Part shown: in pieces, positions 43,653-52,982 of the stretch
Layout of the letters: every line of letters begins with the position of its first letter
How positions within the stretch are numbered: the stretch's first letter is position 1
Source: an uncultured Holophagaceae bacterium
Lineage (GTDB): Bacteria; Acidobacteriota; Holophagae; Holophagales; Holophagaceae
Direction: 5' to 3'
NCBI GenBank assembly: GCA_903884655.1
Contig: CAISFO010000037.1
Coordinates: 1-64,000 of the forward strand
Length of the DNA: 64,000 bases
The notes under the pieces: model-generated
Seen by the model: the letters and a program-made list of their open reading frames with translations, nothing else
Databases searched by the model: none
What the model was told of the DNA's origin: nothing
Program-made: the position numbers and the translations under genes

Positions 43653-44099
43653 ATGGCACTTCAGGAACAGGAACCTCTGCCACCAGCGGTGAATCGGCTC
43701 AAGCAGCAGGTCCAGAGATGGCGGGAGGCGAAGGAAGGTCAATTCTCGCTCACGCCTGGCGAGTTATGGAACGCCGCAGTCCCGCTCGCGTTGAAGTACG
43801 GGGTGTGCAGAATCGCTCGCGCTGTGGAACTGGATTACGGCGGCCTGCGGAAACGGGTGGCTGCACTGGCGGGAAAGCCGTGCCCTGAACCCTCGATCAC
43901 CTTTGTGGAGATCCCAGCCTCTGGGATGGCAGCGACGGAGCATCCCGCATCTGAGCACCGTCAGAATCCCGCTCCGGAATCCGGCCTGGTGATCGACATC
44001 TCCCGGCCCGATGGTGCTCGGATGAGGATCAGCCTGAAACCAGGCACCGACCTGGACGCTGCCGGGATCGTCGCGGCGTTCGTCGGGGGCGGGCTTTGA
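43653..44099 (+). CDS. IS66-family accessory protein TnpA
   Basis: This 148-residue protein corresponds to the first ORF of IS66 elements. ALKYGVCRIARAVELDYGGL forms a helix-turn-helix-like segment, and the C-terminus contains VIDISRPDGARMRISL. AGGAGG precedes the ATG. It is needed for transposition in IS66-type elements but is not the transposase. The stop overlaps the next start. Confidence 0.85.
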   Translation: MALQEQEPLPPAVNRLKQQVQRWREAKEGQFSLTPGELWNAAVPLALKYGVCRIARAVELDYGGLRKRVAALAGKPCPEPSITFVEIPASGMAATEHPASEHRQNPAPESGLVIDISRPDGARMRISLKPGTDLDAAGIVAAFVGGGL

Positions 44100-44446
44100 T
44101 TCAGGTCACCCCGCAGATGCGGGTCATGGTCGCGGTGGAGCCGGTTGACTTTCGGAACGGGATCGACGGCTTGGCGCAGCTTTGTCGTGAGCGCCTTAGG
44201 AGCGATCCCTTCTCCGGCTGGGTGTTCGTCTTTCGCAGCCGGACAGGCCGTTCCATCAAGGTCCTGGTTCACGACCAACTGGGATTCTGGCTCTGTACGA
44301 AGCGCCTATCAGAAGGGCGATTCCGGCATTGGCCGGAGGGAAATGGGGAATCGGCAGAGCTTCTGGCCCATGAACTCCAGGTTTTGATCTGCGCCGGGAA
44401 CCCAGCAACGACCGGCGTTCCAGCCGCTTGGCGAGCCTTCAAATGA
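44096..44446 (+). CDS. IS66-family Orf2 protein TnpB
   Basis: This 116-residue protein has the IS66 Orf2 signature MRVMVAVEPVDFRNGIDGLA, then FRSRTGRSIKVLVHDQLGFW and LCTKRLSEGRFRHWP. Translation begins at TTG 44096, overlapping the TnpA stop (TTGA). It is an accessory protein of the element with unknown biochemical role. Confidence 0.92.
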   Translation: MIQVTPQMRVMVAVEPVDFRNGIDGLAQLCRERLRSDPFSGWVFVFRSRTGRSIKVLVHDQLGFWLCTKRLSEGRFRHWPEGNGESAELLAHELQVLICAGNPATTGVPAAWRAFK

Positions 44447-44511
44447 TTTGTGCGCAAGCCCTTTGTATAAGCCAGTTGTACTTTTTCAACTCGCATGGCA
44501 AAGTCGAGGAC

Positions 44512-46188
44512 ATGGGACGTTCGAGGCAGCGGAAACCACAACCAAACAGGGCGCCGATTGGCTCGGTTCCCATCGAAGTCCAGGAAATGGAACTGGCCAC
44601 CCTCTACGGCTATGTCGCCAAGGCCGAAAGGGAAACGTTGAATGCCATCGAGGCCCAGGCGCTGCGAGCCACGGTCACGACGGTGAGCATCATCATGGAA
44701 GAACTGAAACGGAAGCGCGCTTCTCTCCGGCGCCTCCAGGCCATGCTGTTCGGATCCAGTTCAGAGAAAATGGACAACGTGTTTCCCTCCGCAGCACCTG
44801 AGTCTCCAGCACCGGAGAATGCCACTGAGCCGGATGCCCCGGTCGCTCCGGAACCAGCCGGGGAAAAGGCTGACGAGAAGCCGAAGGTCAAGGGCCACGG
44901 CCGTAATCCTGCCTCCTGCTACCACGGCGCGGAGCAGATCCAGGTACCACACCCGGAGCTGTCGGCGGGGGGCTCATGTCCAGAGTGCCCCAAAGGGAAG
45001 GTCTATCCCCTGGCCGAGCCTGCCGTGCTGGTGCGGGTGGTGGGCATGTCGCCGCTCTCGGCCAAGGTCGTGGAACTGGACCGCCTTCGCTGCAACTGCT
45101 GCGGTGAGGTGTTCAAGGCTCCGGCCCCGGAGGGGATGGGAGAGGAGAAGTACGACGAGACGGCCACGAGCATGATCGCCATGCTGCGGTACGGCGCAGG
45201 CACGCCCTTCTACCGCCTAGCCAAGCTGCAAGCGGGCCTGGGAATTCCTCTTCCAGCGGGAACGCAATGGAAGCTGGCCCTGGAGGCGGCGGGCCTCCTG
45301 GAACCGGCCTTCCAGGAACTGATCACCTGGGCCGCCCAAGGAGACGTGATCTACCAGGACGACACCACCATGAAGGTGCTGTCCCGACCTGACCTCATGA
45401 CCAGGGGCACGAAGCAGCGCAAGGGGGTCTACACCTCCGGCCTCATCTCGAAGGCAGGCGAGAACTGGGTGGCTCTGTTCCTCACGGGCATGAACCACGC
45501 CGGGGAGAACCTGGCCGAAGTTCTCCGCCGTCGGAAGGCGGAACTGGGTAGGCCGATCCAGATGTGCGACGCCGCCGCAGCCAACACGGCGGGGGACCTG
45601 GATACCATCGTGGCCCATTGCCTGGCGCACGCCCGGCGGCGGTTCGTGGACGTGGCGGAGGATTTCCCCGAGGAGTGCTTCCATCTACTGGAAAGCCTAC
45701 GGGAGGTCTACCGGAATGATGCCGAGACCAAGGGTATGTCCCCTCCAGAGCGCCTGCGGTTCCATCAGGAGCACAGTAGACCTGTGATGGAACGGCTTCG
45801 GGCCTGGCTCCAGGAGCAGTTCGACCAGAAACGGGTGGAGCCGAATTCCGGCCTGGGTTCAGCCATCACCTACATGCTCAAGCACTGGGAGCGGCTGACC
45901 CTTTTCCTCCGGGAGCCCGCGGCCCCACTCGATACCAACAAGGTCGAGGCATCCCTGAAGCGGGCCATCCTGCACAGGAAGAACAGCCTGTTCTACAAGA
46001 CATTGACGGGCGCCCACGTCGGGGATGTGTTCATGAGCCTCATCCACAGCGCCGAGCTCAACAAGGTCAACCCCTTCGAGTACCTCGTCGCCCTCCAGCG
46101 TTACCACGCCCTGGTTGAGGAGAACCCTGAGGAGTGGATGCCCTGGAACTACGCGGACACCCTGGCTGGGATCGGCCTGGCGGGGTAG
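44512..46188 (+). CDS. IS66-family transposase TnpC
   Basis: This 558-residue DDE transposase has an N-terminal coiled coil (about 30-80) followed by a zinc-binding segment (SCPECPKGK ... RLRCNCCGEVF). The catalytic residues are in VIYQDDTTMKVL, QMCDAAAAN and NKVEASLKRAI. The C-terminus with HRKNSLFYKTLTGAHVGDVF is the usual IS66 ending. The frame is intact, so the element may still be active. The ATG at 44512 is chosen; an earlier TTG is in the TnpB gene. Confidence 0.93.
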   Translation: MGRSRQRKPQPNRAPIGSVPIEVQEMELATLYGYVAKAERETLNAIEAQALRATVTTVSIIMEELKRKRASLRRLQAMLFGSSSEKMDNVFPSAAPESPAPENATEPDAPVAPEPAGEKADEKPKVKGHGRNPASCYHGAEQIQVPHPELSAGGSCPECPKGKVYPLAEPAVLVRVVGMSPLSAKVVELDRLRCNCCGEVFKAPAPEGMGEEKYDETATSMIAMLRYGAGTPFYRLAKLQAGLGIPLPAGTQWKLALEAAGLLEPAFQELITWAAQGDVIYQDDTTMKVLSRPDLMTRGTKQRKGVYTSGLISKAGENWVALFLTGMNHAGENLAEVLRRRKAELGRPIQMCDAAAANTAGDLDTIVAHCLAHARRRFVDVAEDFPEECFHLLESLREVYRNDAETKGMSPPERLRFHQEHSRPVMERLRAWLQEQFDQKRVEPNSGLGSAITYMLKHWERLTLFLREPAAPLDTNKVEASLKRAILHRKNSLFYKTLTGAHVGDVFMSLIHSAELNKVNPFEYLVALQRYHALVEENPEEWMPWNYADTLAGIGLAG

Positions 46189-46309
46189 GCCACATGGGGG
46201 AGATCACCTGGAAGCCGAGGGTGGGCAGCGCCCTGGCTCCTGAAAGGCTGGCCACGAGAAGGATCCCCGGAGAACTTGTCATGAGCGAAAAAAAGGCGAA
46301 TATGGTTAA

Positions 46310-47707
46310 ATGTCCTGCCTTGCCACCTACCAACGCCGGAAACCCGAGCACTTGGTCCTCCATATGTGTGTGACCGAGCACTTGCCACGGTTCCTGTTGC
46401 ACTGCGAGGACCTCGACCGCTACGTGCCCCGGTTCGTCCAACGCGAATTCGAGGGGTTCCTGCGCTGCGGCATCCTGGACTACGGCTTCGCCCGCGTTCA
46501 CTGCCCGGAGTGCAGCTACGACCGGCTGGTGGCCTTCTCCTGCAAGGGACGGGGATTCTGCCCGAGCTGTGGTGCCCGCCGGATGGAGGACGGGGCCGCC
46601 CATCTCTGCAACGAGGTCCTGCCGCCCCTGATCCCCTACCGCCAGTGGGTGCTGAGCTTCCCACGGCCCCTGCGCTACCTCATGGCCTACAATCCGGCCA
46701 TCTGCCGCGACATCACACGGATTCTTTCCCGGGTGGTCTTTCGCTTCCTGCGGCGCCAGGCCAAGGTGTTCCTCAAGCTGAAGTCCGTGGCGTTGGCCAA
46801 CCCCGGCCTGCTGGTGGTGATCCAGCGGTTCGGCTCGGGGCTGAACCTCAATGTGCATCTGCACGCCCTGGGAACCGACGGGGTCTACGTGCTGGACGAG
46901 GAAGGCCGCCCGGTGTTCTGGGCGCTGCCGGAGCCGACCCGCGAGGAACTCGACACGCTTGCGGCCCGGATCTGCGAGGAGGTCCTGGACCTCCTGCGTC
47001 GGCGCGGCATCTGGTCGGATAGCGATGAGAACGAGGATCCGGTGGATCCGTTGCTGGGCCAGTTGGCCCGTGCTTCCATGACCGGGACGCTGGCCTTTGG
47101 TCCCGCCGGATCCCGGGTGGTGACGCTGGGGAGCCCAGCAGCCGCACGGCCCTCCAAAGGTCGGGCAGGGCATGCGTCGGGATTCAACCTGGACGCGGCG
47201 GTGCGCGTGGCCGCAGACGACCGCTTCCACCGGGAGCGATTGTGCAGGTACCTGCTGCGCCCCCCGCTGGCGCAGGGGCGGCTGGTGGAGCGCAACGACG
47301 GGCGCTACGCCTTCCAGATGAAGAGTCCCTGGCCGGATGGCACGTCGGTCCTGGTTTTCAATGGGGTCGAACTCATCGGTCGTCTCGCGGCGCTCGTTCC
47401 GCCGCCCAAGCTGCACGCCGTACGCTACTTCGGCATCTTTGCACCGAATGCCAAGCTGCGGCCCCTGGTGGTGCCGAAACCATTGAAACCCAAGCCCTCA
47501 CCCGCATGCTGCATCCTGAGCGACGATACCGAGAAAAGCCGCTACGGCCGCCGAACCCCGTGGGCGCAATTGCTCCAAATGGTGTTCGGGATTGATGTCC
47601 TTCAGTGCCCCAAGTGCTCCAGTAGGATGCAGCGGATCGCCTTCCTCACCCAGCCACGGGTGATCCGCCGGTTCCTGGACGCCATTTCCAGACGGGAGCC
47701 ACCCTAG
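46310..47707 (+). CDS. IS91-family (Y1/Y2 rolling-circle) transposase
   Basis: This 465-residue protein has the zinc-finger region CPECSYDRLVAFSCKGRGFC and CGARRMEDGAAHL. The HUH histidine motif is in NLNVHLHALGTDGV, and the tyrosine is in RLCRYLLRPPLAQGRL. The C-terminal CPKCSSRMQRI is a second Cys pair. The family moves by rolling-circle copying and can carry adjacent DNA. The oriIS/terIS ends are not identified. The frame is intact. The LysR/MFS/isomerase genes directly downstream are candidates for carried DNA. Confidence 0.93.
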   Translation: MSCLATYQRRKPEHLVLHMCVTEHLPRFLLHCEDLDRYVPRFVQREFEGFLRCGILDYGFARVHCPECSYDRLVAFSCKGRGFCPSCGARRMEDGAAHLCNEVLPPLIPYRQWVLSFPRPLRYLMAYNPAICRDITRILSRVVFRFLRRQAKVFLKLKSVALANPGLLVVIQRFGSGLNLNVHLHALGTDGVYVLDEEGRPVFWALPEPTREELDTLAARICEEVLDLLRRRGIWSDSDENEDPVDPLLGQLARASMTGTLAFGPAGSRVVTLGSPAAARPSKGRAGHASGFNLDAAVRVAADDRFHRERLCRYLLRPPLAQGRLVERNDGRYAFQMKSPWPDGTSVLVFNGVELIGRLAALVPPPKLHAVRYFGIFAPNAKLRPLVVPKPLKPKPSPACCILSDDTEKSRYGRRTPWAQLLQMVFGIDVLQCPKCSSRMQRIAFLTQPRVIRRFLDAISRREPP

Positions 47708-47992
47708 GAATGGAGTACCCCTCGGGGCCGATCCCAGGGTCCCCGACCGCCACCGAGACCCGATGGTGGGCATCGCCATGACCCAGGACTGCTTGACCCG
47801 ACACGAAACGGTGAGATCCTGGTCGAAACGCTCTGATCTTTGCCAAACTGACCAGGTTTCAGGCCCCCAACCCACCCTCCCGGTGCCTGGAGGCCCCCCT
47901 TTGATTCCCTCGCCATCCAGCGTTTTGCCCCTTTATTTCTCCTATCCACTGTCCACGCAAGCACCATCCCCTTCCCCGGGAGGCCGGACGCC
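47708..47992. other. Gap between the transposase and lysR
   Basis: Contains a short dyad CGATG-GTGGG-CATCG (47761-47775) that might belong to the IS91 3' end. Otherwise nothing is recognised. Confidence 0.35.
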
Positions 47993-48883
47993 ATGAGACT
48001 CGATCCCACGTCCCTGGAACTCTTCGTCAGCGTGGTGGAGGAGGGCTCCATCGCGGCGGCCGCCGGGCGCGAGCACATCGCCGCCGCCGCGGTCAGCAGC
48101 CGCGTGAACGCGCTGGAGGAGGCTCTGCAGACCGTGCTGCTCAAGCGCACCAACCGGGGCATCGTGCCCACCGCCGCTGGCCTGGCACTGGTCAGCCTCG
48201 CGCGCGGCGTCCTGCACAGCATGGATGAAGTCTTCCTGCAAATGCGGGAGTACGCCACCGGCGTCCGCGGACATGTCCGAGTCTTCGCGAACATCTCGTC
48301 CATCACGGAATTCCTTCCGCGCGAGATCCAGTCATTCCTCGCCGAGTATCCCAAAGTGCAGATCCACTTGGAGGAGAGGGCCAGTTCGGTGGTGGCGCGG
48401 GCCGTCGCCGAGAACGCGGCTGATCTCGGCTTCGTGACGCTCGGGCCCTATGGCGAGGATCTGGAAACACGGGTCTACCACACGGATCAGCTCGTGGTGA
48501 TCACGCCCAAGCGCCATCCGCTCGCGCACCGGCGCGCAGTCGTCTTCGCTGAAACACTTGATTACGAATACGTGGGGCTGCACGCGGGCACGGCCATCAA
48601 TCTGCAACTGGCCAGGTCCGCCTGCGAGCTGCATCGCACGCTCAAACTGCGGATTCAGGTATCGAGCTATGACGCCCTGTGCCAGATGGTGGGCGCAGGC
48701 CTCGGCATCGGCCTGTTGCCAAGGTCGGTCGCCGATCCCTATGCCAGGGTGCTCGGCATCCGGGTCATTTCCCTTAAGGAGGCTTGGGCGGACCGGCAGC
48801 TGGGCATGTGCGCCCGGTCCTTCGAGGCGCTGCCCATGGCCGCCAAGCTCTTCGTGAGCCACGTCGAGAAGCTGGCCCGCTGA
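47993..48883 (+). CDS. LysR-type transcriptional regulator
   Basis: This 296-residue LTTR has an N-terminal helix-turn-helix (LELFVSVVEEGSIAAAAGRE, AVSSRVNALEEALQTVLLKR) and a periplasmic-binding-protein-like effector domain (~90-296). The DNA region downstream has a T-N11-A box. Probable role: control of the transporter and maleate isomerase genes that follow, in response to an aromatic or dicarboxylate inducer (inference). Confidence 0.9.
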   Translation: MRLDPTSLELFVSVVEEGSIAAAAGREHIAAAAVSSRVNALEEALQTVLLKRTNRGIVPTAAGLALVSLARGVLHSMDEVFLQMREYATGVRGHVRVFANISSITEFLPREIQSFLAEYPKVQIHLEERASSVVARAVAENAADLGFVTLGPYGEDLETRVYHTDQLVVITPKRHPLAHRRAVVFAETLDYEYVGLHAGTAINLQLARSACELHRTLKLRIQVSSYDALCQMVGAGLGIGLLPRSVADPYARVLGIRVISLKEAWADRQLGMCARSFEALPMAAKLFVSHVEKLAR

Positions 48884-48889
48884 CATCAA

Positions 48890-48936
48890 CGAGGGGGGAC
48901 CGCCTGCTCGCATTCGCTTGCGAATGTCCCCCCTCG
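48890..48936 (+). terminator. Cruciform terminator after lysR
   Basis: An outer perfect stem CGAGGGGGGAC (48890-48900) / GTCCCCCCTCG (48926-48936) encloses an inner hairpin CATTCGC-TT-GCGAATG (48911-48926). There is no U-tract, but the strength of the structure suggests a barrier to transcription from lysR into the transporter gene. Confidence 0.6.
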
Positions 48937-49006
48937 TGCACCCCCACGAGGTGTCCGGCCCTAGCCCGGCCACCTCGTCTGATTCGTTCCATGGATGGGT
49001 TGACCT

Positions 49007-49027
49007 GCCATCGGATTTGGCGATGGC
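49007..49027 (+). promoter_or_regulatory. LysR box upstream of the transporter gene
   Basis: GCCATCG-N7-CGATGGC is a perfect 7-bp dyad. Its core ATC-N9-GAT contains T-N11-A (T49011 and A49023), the LysR-type recognition signature. It is 102 bp before the MFS start codon at 49129. Confidence 0.75.
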
Positions 49028-49128
49028 GGCCTCGCCACATACTGCTGCGCGGCGCTTCGCGAACTGGCATCATCCACCGGGATAACCCATCAGACAACAC
49101 AGTCATGAATCGAAGGCAGGAGGGTGAC

Positions 49129-50487
49129 ATGCAGACGGCGCTTGCAGTGCCAGGCGAGGCCACGAAACCGTGGCACACCGGGGTGGAGAGGAAGCATTGG
49201 ACCATCCTGGCCGCGAGCTTTCTCGGCTGGGTCTTCGACGGGTACGAGGCCTACGCGCTCTTCATCGTGATGCCGTTCATGCTGAAGACGCTGTTGACGG
49301 CCCAGCAACTCGCCACGCCGGCGGTCTGGGCGGGGATCGCCATCAGCGCGACCCTCCTGGGCTGGGGCATCGGGGGCATCGTCGGCGGCGTGCTCGCGGA
49401 CTATGTGGGGCGCAAGCGGATGATGCTCTGGTCGGTGTTCCTGTACGCGGTCCTGAGCGGGGCCACGGCGTTCTCGACCTGTTTCTGGATGCTGGTCGGA
49501 CTCCGCTTCGTGACCGGGCTCGCCATGGGTAGCGAGTGGAGCACGGGCGTCGCACTTCTCGCGGAGACATGGCCGAACCAGGCGCGGCCAAAGGGGGCTG
49601 GGTTCCTGCAATCGGGCTTCGGCGTCGGCACCTTCCTCGCGGCCGCGACCTGGCTGATCCTCAGTTACTGGAACCCGCTGGGCCCCAACACCTGGCGCCT
49701 CATGTTCGTCGTGGGCGCGCTCCCCGCCTTCTTCTGCCTCTACATCCGGCGTTCCATCGGCGAGTCGGAGAAGTGGATCCAGGCGGTGAAGGCGAAGCGC
49801 TGGTCCGCCACGGGGACGGGCAGTCCACAGGCCGGCTCGGGCCAAACCGCATCGAAGCGTCCCTTCACCCTGACCGAGGTGTTCCGCGAGAAGGAGAGCC
49901 GGCGGCGCACTATGCTCGCTTTCCTTCTGTCCGTCGCCACGACGGTCGGCTGGTGGGCGATCTCAAGCTGGCTCCCCGCGCATGCGGGCCGCATCGCCAA
50001 GGCGGGGGGCTATGCCAACCCCGCGGACTGGGGCACCCGCGCCGCCCTCGTCTACACGGCCGGGGCTGTGGTCGCGTATTTGCTCTCGGGCTTTCTGGCG
50101 GATGCGATGGGGCGCCGGAAGTACCTGTTCTTCACGTTCCTGGGGTGCTTCGTCATGACCCCCATCACCTATCTCTGGACGCACTCCCTCCCGCTCCTGA
50201 TGTGTGTCGCGTTCGTGAACGGGTTCTTCACGCTCGGCTGCGCCTACTCGTGGATGGCCATCTACCCCGTGGAGCTGTTCACCTCCACCGTCCGCGCCAC
50301 CGCGGCTTCCTTCATCTTCAACGCGGCGCGGCTTATCGCCTTTGTGTTCCCGCTCATCGCGGGCATCCTCATCAGCTCCTTCGGGGGGATTCCCAAAGCC
50401 GCCATGACCTTGGGGTGCATCTACCTGCTTGGCCTCGTCGTCCCATGGTTCATGCCGGAGACCACCGGTAAACCGCTGCCGGAATAA
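49129..50487 (+). CDS. MFS transporter, aromatic acid:H+ symporter (AAHS) family
   Basis: This 452-residue protein has 12 predicted helices. It has the MFS motif in the loop between helices 2 and 3 (GGVLADYVGRKRMMLW) and the second-half copy (LADAMGRRKYLFF). The N-terminal WTILAASFLGWVFDGYEAYAL is typical of the AAHS/SP-like subgroup that imports benzoate-, hydroxybenzoate- or nicotinate-type acids. AGGAGG precedes the ATG at 49129. With the next gene it suggests import and breakdown of a compound that yields maleate. Confidence 0.9.
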   Translation: MQTALAVPGEATKPWHTGVERKHWTILAASFLGWVFDGYEAYALFIVMPFMLKTLLTAQQLATPAVWAGIAISATLLGWGIGGIVGGVLADYVGRKRMMLWSVFLYAVLSGATAFSTCFWMLVGLRFVTGLAMGSEWSTGVALLAETWPNQARPKGAGFLQSGFGVGTFLAAATWLILSYWNPLGPNTWRLMFVVGALPAFFCLYIRRSIGESEKWIQAVKAKRWSATGTGSPQAGSGQTASKRPFTLTEVFREKESRRRTMLAFLLSVATTVGWWAISSWLPAHAGRIAKAGGYANPADWGTRAALVYTAGAVVAYLLSGFLADAMGRRKYLFFTFLGCFVMTPITYLWTHSLPLLMCVAFVNGFFTLGCAYSWMAIYPVELFTSTVRATAASFIFNAARLIAFVFPLIAGILISSFGGIPKAAMTLGCIYLLGLVVPWFMPETTGKPLPE

Positions 50488-50566
50488 CCAACGCGCCCAT
50501 CGACTCGCGCCGGGAGTGGCCACCCGCCACCCCCGGTAGCTCTACCTCCGCCCGCAGGAGACACGC

Positions 50567-51319
50567 ATGACCCGCACGTTCCGTATCGGACAGATCGTCC
50601 CCAGTTCGAACACCACCATGGAGACCGAGATCCCGGCCATGCTCCGGGCGCGAGAGGCGATCCTTCCCGAGCGCTTCACGTTCCACTCAAGCCGCATGCG
50701 CATGAAGAAGGTGACCAAGGAAGAGCTGAAGGCGATGGATTGCGACTCTGACCGCTGCGCCCTCGAGCTGTCCGACGCGCGCGTCGATGTCCTCGGCTAC
50801 GCCTGTCTCGTGGCCATCATGAGCATGGGGAAGGGCTACCACCGGGTTTCTGAGGCCCGGCTCCATCAGCGGACCGCCGAAAACGGAGCGCCCGCTCCGG
50901 TCGTCACCAGCGCTGGCGCCCTGGTCGATGGGCTGCGGCTCCTGGGCGCCAAGCGGATCGCCCTGGTGTGCCCGTACATGAAACCGCTCGCCCGGCTCGT
51001 GGTGGATTACATAGAAAGTGAGGAGATCGCGGTCGCCGACTGGCTGGCGCTGGAGATCGCCGACAACCTTGAGGTCGGGGCGCGCGATCCGCTAGCGCTG
51101 GTCGACACCTATCGGCGCCTCGACCTGAAGGGCATCGACGCGCTTGTGCTTTCGGCATGCGTCCAGATGCCATCCCTTGCTGCCATCCCCCTCGTCGAGG
51201 CCGAAGTGGGTGTCCCGGTGGTGTCCGCCGCGGTCTGTACCACGCACCAGATGTTGAAGGCGCTGGGCCTCGAAACCCGGGTGCCCGGCGCGGGGGCGCT
51301 GCTTTCCGGGCGCTACTGA
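50567..51319 (+). CDS. maiA: Maleate isomerase (Asp/Glu racemase superfamily)
   Basis: This 250-residue enzyme converts maleate to fumarate using two active cysteines. The sequence closely follows known NicE/MaiA proteins: IGQIVPSSNTTMETEIPAML at the N-terminus, YACLVAIMSMG (first Cys) and LSACVQMPSL (second Cys), ending AGALLSGRY. In Pseudomonas putida NicE is the last enzyme of nicotinate degradation. The other nic genes are not present here. It is probably co-transcribed with the MFS gene (79-bp gap). Confidence 0.93.
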   Translation: MTRTFRIGQIVPSSNTTMETEIPAMLRAREAILPERFTFHSSRMRMKKVTKEELKAMDCDSDRCALELSDARVDVLGYACLVAIMSMGKGYHRVSEARLHQRTAENGAPAPVVTSAGALVDGLRLLGAKRIALVCPYMKPLARLVVDYIESEEIAVADWLALEIADNLEVGARDPLALVDTYRRLDLKGIDALVLSACVQMPSLAAIPLVEAEVGVPVVSAAVCTTHQMLKALGLETRVPGAGALLSGRY

Positions 51320-51343
51320 TCTAGAAAGGTAGAATGCCTCGTT

Positions 51344-52186
51344 TCATTTCCCTGCGAGCTTCTCGCGCAAGAACGCCACCACGCGGGTGCGGGAATCGCT
51401 TGCCGCTTCGGGATTCCAGGCCATGAAGCCCTTTCCACCCATGGCAGCCGGATCCGAATAGCTGAGCGGAGCCGCGTCGCGGTTGAATCCGTGGGCGGCG
51501 CCAGGATATTCAACCGTGGTCACATCGAAGCTGAATTTCTTCAATAGCAGTTTTTTGAATTCCGGGACGTAATTGCCCTCACCGTAGGAATCCTCCGTGC
51601 CGTAGAATATGATCATGGGCGCGCCGCTCAACCCGCCGCTCTGCTCAACCTTGGGATTGATGTAACGGCACACAGGGTAGAAAGCCGCGTGGGCCGCGAA
51701 GCCCTTCTCATCCCTCATCCAGGCCTTGCGATGGTTTTCCAGGGCGGCGCGCACCGTGATGCCACCTCCCATGGAAAAGCCCATGATGCCGATGCGGCTC
51801 GGATCGATGCCGGCGCGCTTGCGCAGGTCCTTGAGCGCGGCGAAGGCCAGAGGCAAGTAGCTATCGATGGCCGGACGGTCCTGGGGTGAGTGGTAGATGC
51901 CGGTCTTGAAATCCACTTCGAGAATGGCAATGCCCTCGTCAAGGATCGCTTCTCGGTAAAAGGCGCCCCGTGCATCGATGCCCATGGTGCCATGTACCAG
52001 CACGATGGCCGGAGCAGGTCCGACCGCTTTCGCGGGCAGGTACAGGGTGCCTGATGCTTGAAGCGGATGATTGGTGTCAAGGGACGTGATGGGAACCGGC
52101 GTGCCGCTCTGGGCCGGTCCCGCGACCAGTTCAAGCGGCGTGAAGCACAGCGCGAAAATCAGACAAGGGCCTCGAAGGATTCGCAT
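51344..52186 (-). CDS. Exported dienelactone-hydrolase-family protein
   Basis: This 280-residue alpha/beta-hydrolase has a signal peptide (about 1-24). The nucleophile elbow is GFSMGGG (Ser), the Asp is in GTEDSYGEG and the His is in GAAHGFNRDA. Family members cleave dienelactone or related lactones, often in aromatic degradation, but many are of unknown substrate. It is convergent with the maleate isomerase gene, so it is not in the same operon. The ATG at 52186 follows GGAGGTGC; an upstream in-frame ATG at 52231 has no such site. Confidence 0.82.
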   Translation of the reverse strand: MRILRGPCLIFALCFTPLELVAGPAQSGTPVPITSLDTNHPLQASGTLYLPAKAVGPAPAIVLVHGTMGIDARGAFYREAILDEGIAILEVDFKTGIYHSPQDRPAIDSYLPLAFAALKDLRKRAGIDPSRIGIMGFSMGGGITVRAALENHRKAWMRDEKGFAAHAAFYPVCRYINPKVEQSGGLSGAPMIIFYGTEDSYGEGNYVPEFKKLLLKKFSFDVTTVEYPGAAHGFNRDAAPLSYSDPAAMGGKGFMAWNPEAASDSRTRVVAFLREKLAGK

Positions 52187-52271
52187 CCCGCACCTCCGCG
52201 CTATTGAGACGCGGACAACGGCCCGTGTCAAGGGTCGCTCCCTGAGGACAGCGCCCCGCTAGACTGATCGG

Positions 52272-52982
52272 ATGCTCTCTTCCCTGAGGATCCAGAACCT
52301 CGCCCTCGTCGAAGACCTGTCCCTGGACTGGGGGCCGGGCTTCACGGTGCTCACGGGCGAGACCGGCGCGGGCAAGTCCCTGCTGGTGGACGCCCTCTCC
52401 CTGCTGGTGGGAGCCCGGGGCGATGCCGAGCTGGTGCGCCACGGGGCCGAGCGGGCCACGGTGGAGGCCGTGGTGGAAGGCCGCTTCGAGGCCTGGCGGG
52501 CCTTCCTGGCCGAGCGGGGCCTGCCCGAGGAACAGCCGGTGGTGCTGCGCCGGGAGGTGGGTTCTGGCCGCAGCCGGGCCTGGATCAACGGCGCCAGTTG
52601 CGCCCTGGTGGACCTGCGCGAGGCGGGCCGCCTCTGGATGCGCCTCACCAGCCAACACGACCACCAGTCCCTGCTGGGGGAGGAACGCCACCTGACCCTC
52701 GTCGATGAGGTGTTGGGCCTCGAACCCTGCCTGGAAGGCCAGGCCACAGCCGTGCGGGAGGCCCTGGCCGCCCTGAAGGCCCGGCGCCGCAGCGAGGCCC
52801 AGCGGGAGCAGCGCCTGGAGCAGCTCGCCGAGGCCCTGGCGGATCTCGAGAAGCTGGCCCCCAAACCGGGCGAGTGGGCCCAGCTCAAGGCGGAGCGGGA
52901 GCCCCTGCGCCACGCCGTGCATCTGGAAGAGGCCTTCCGGGAGGCGGCGGAGGCCCTGCACGAGGGCCTGCTATCCACGTAG
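52272..52982 (+). pseudogene. recN: recN, N-terminal part only
   Basis: This 236-residue frame corresponds to the N-terminal half of RecN, an SMC-like repair ATPase of about 550 residues. Walker A is TGETGAGKSLLVDALSLLVG. The RSRAWINGASCALVDLREA and SQHDHQSLLGE segments and the start of the coiled coil follow. The frame ends at ...EGLLST after which the DNA is no longer recN. Walker B and the C-terminal ATPase half are missing, so the product cannot be a normal RecN. The 5' end is intact. The break point coincides with the break of the convergent VIT-domain gene. Confidence 0.85.

Larger units (their letters stand above)
43578..46250 (+). mobile_element. IS66-family insertion sequence (approximate extent)
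   Basis: Contains TnpA, TnpB and TnpC in the canonical order with overlapping starts. I could not identify the terminal inverted repeats or a target duplication, so the limits are approximate; the right end merges into the IS91-type element. Confidence 0.6.

Noticed and set aside
43560..46310. Terminal inverted repeats for the IS66 element
   Set aside because: I compared both flanks by eye and found no convincing inverted pair, so the ends are not claimed.
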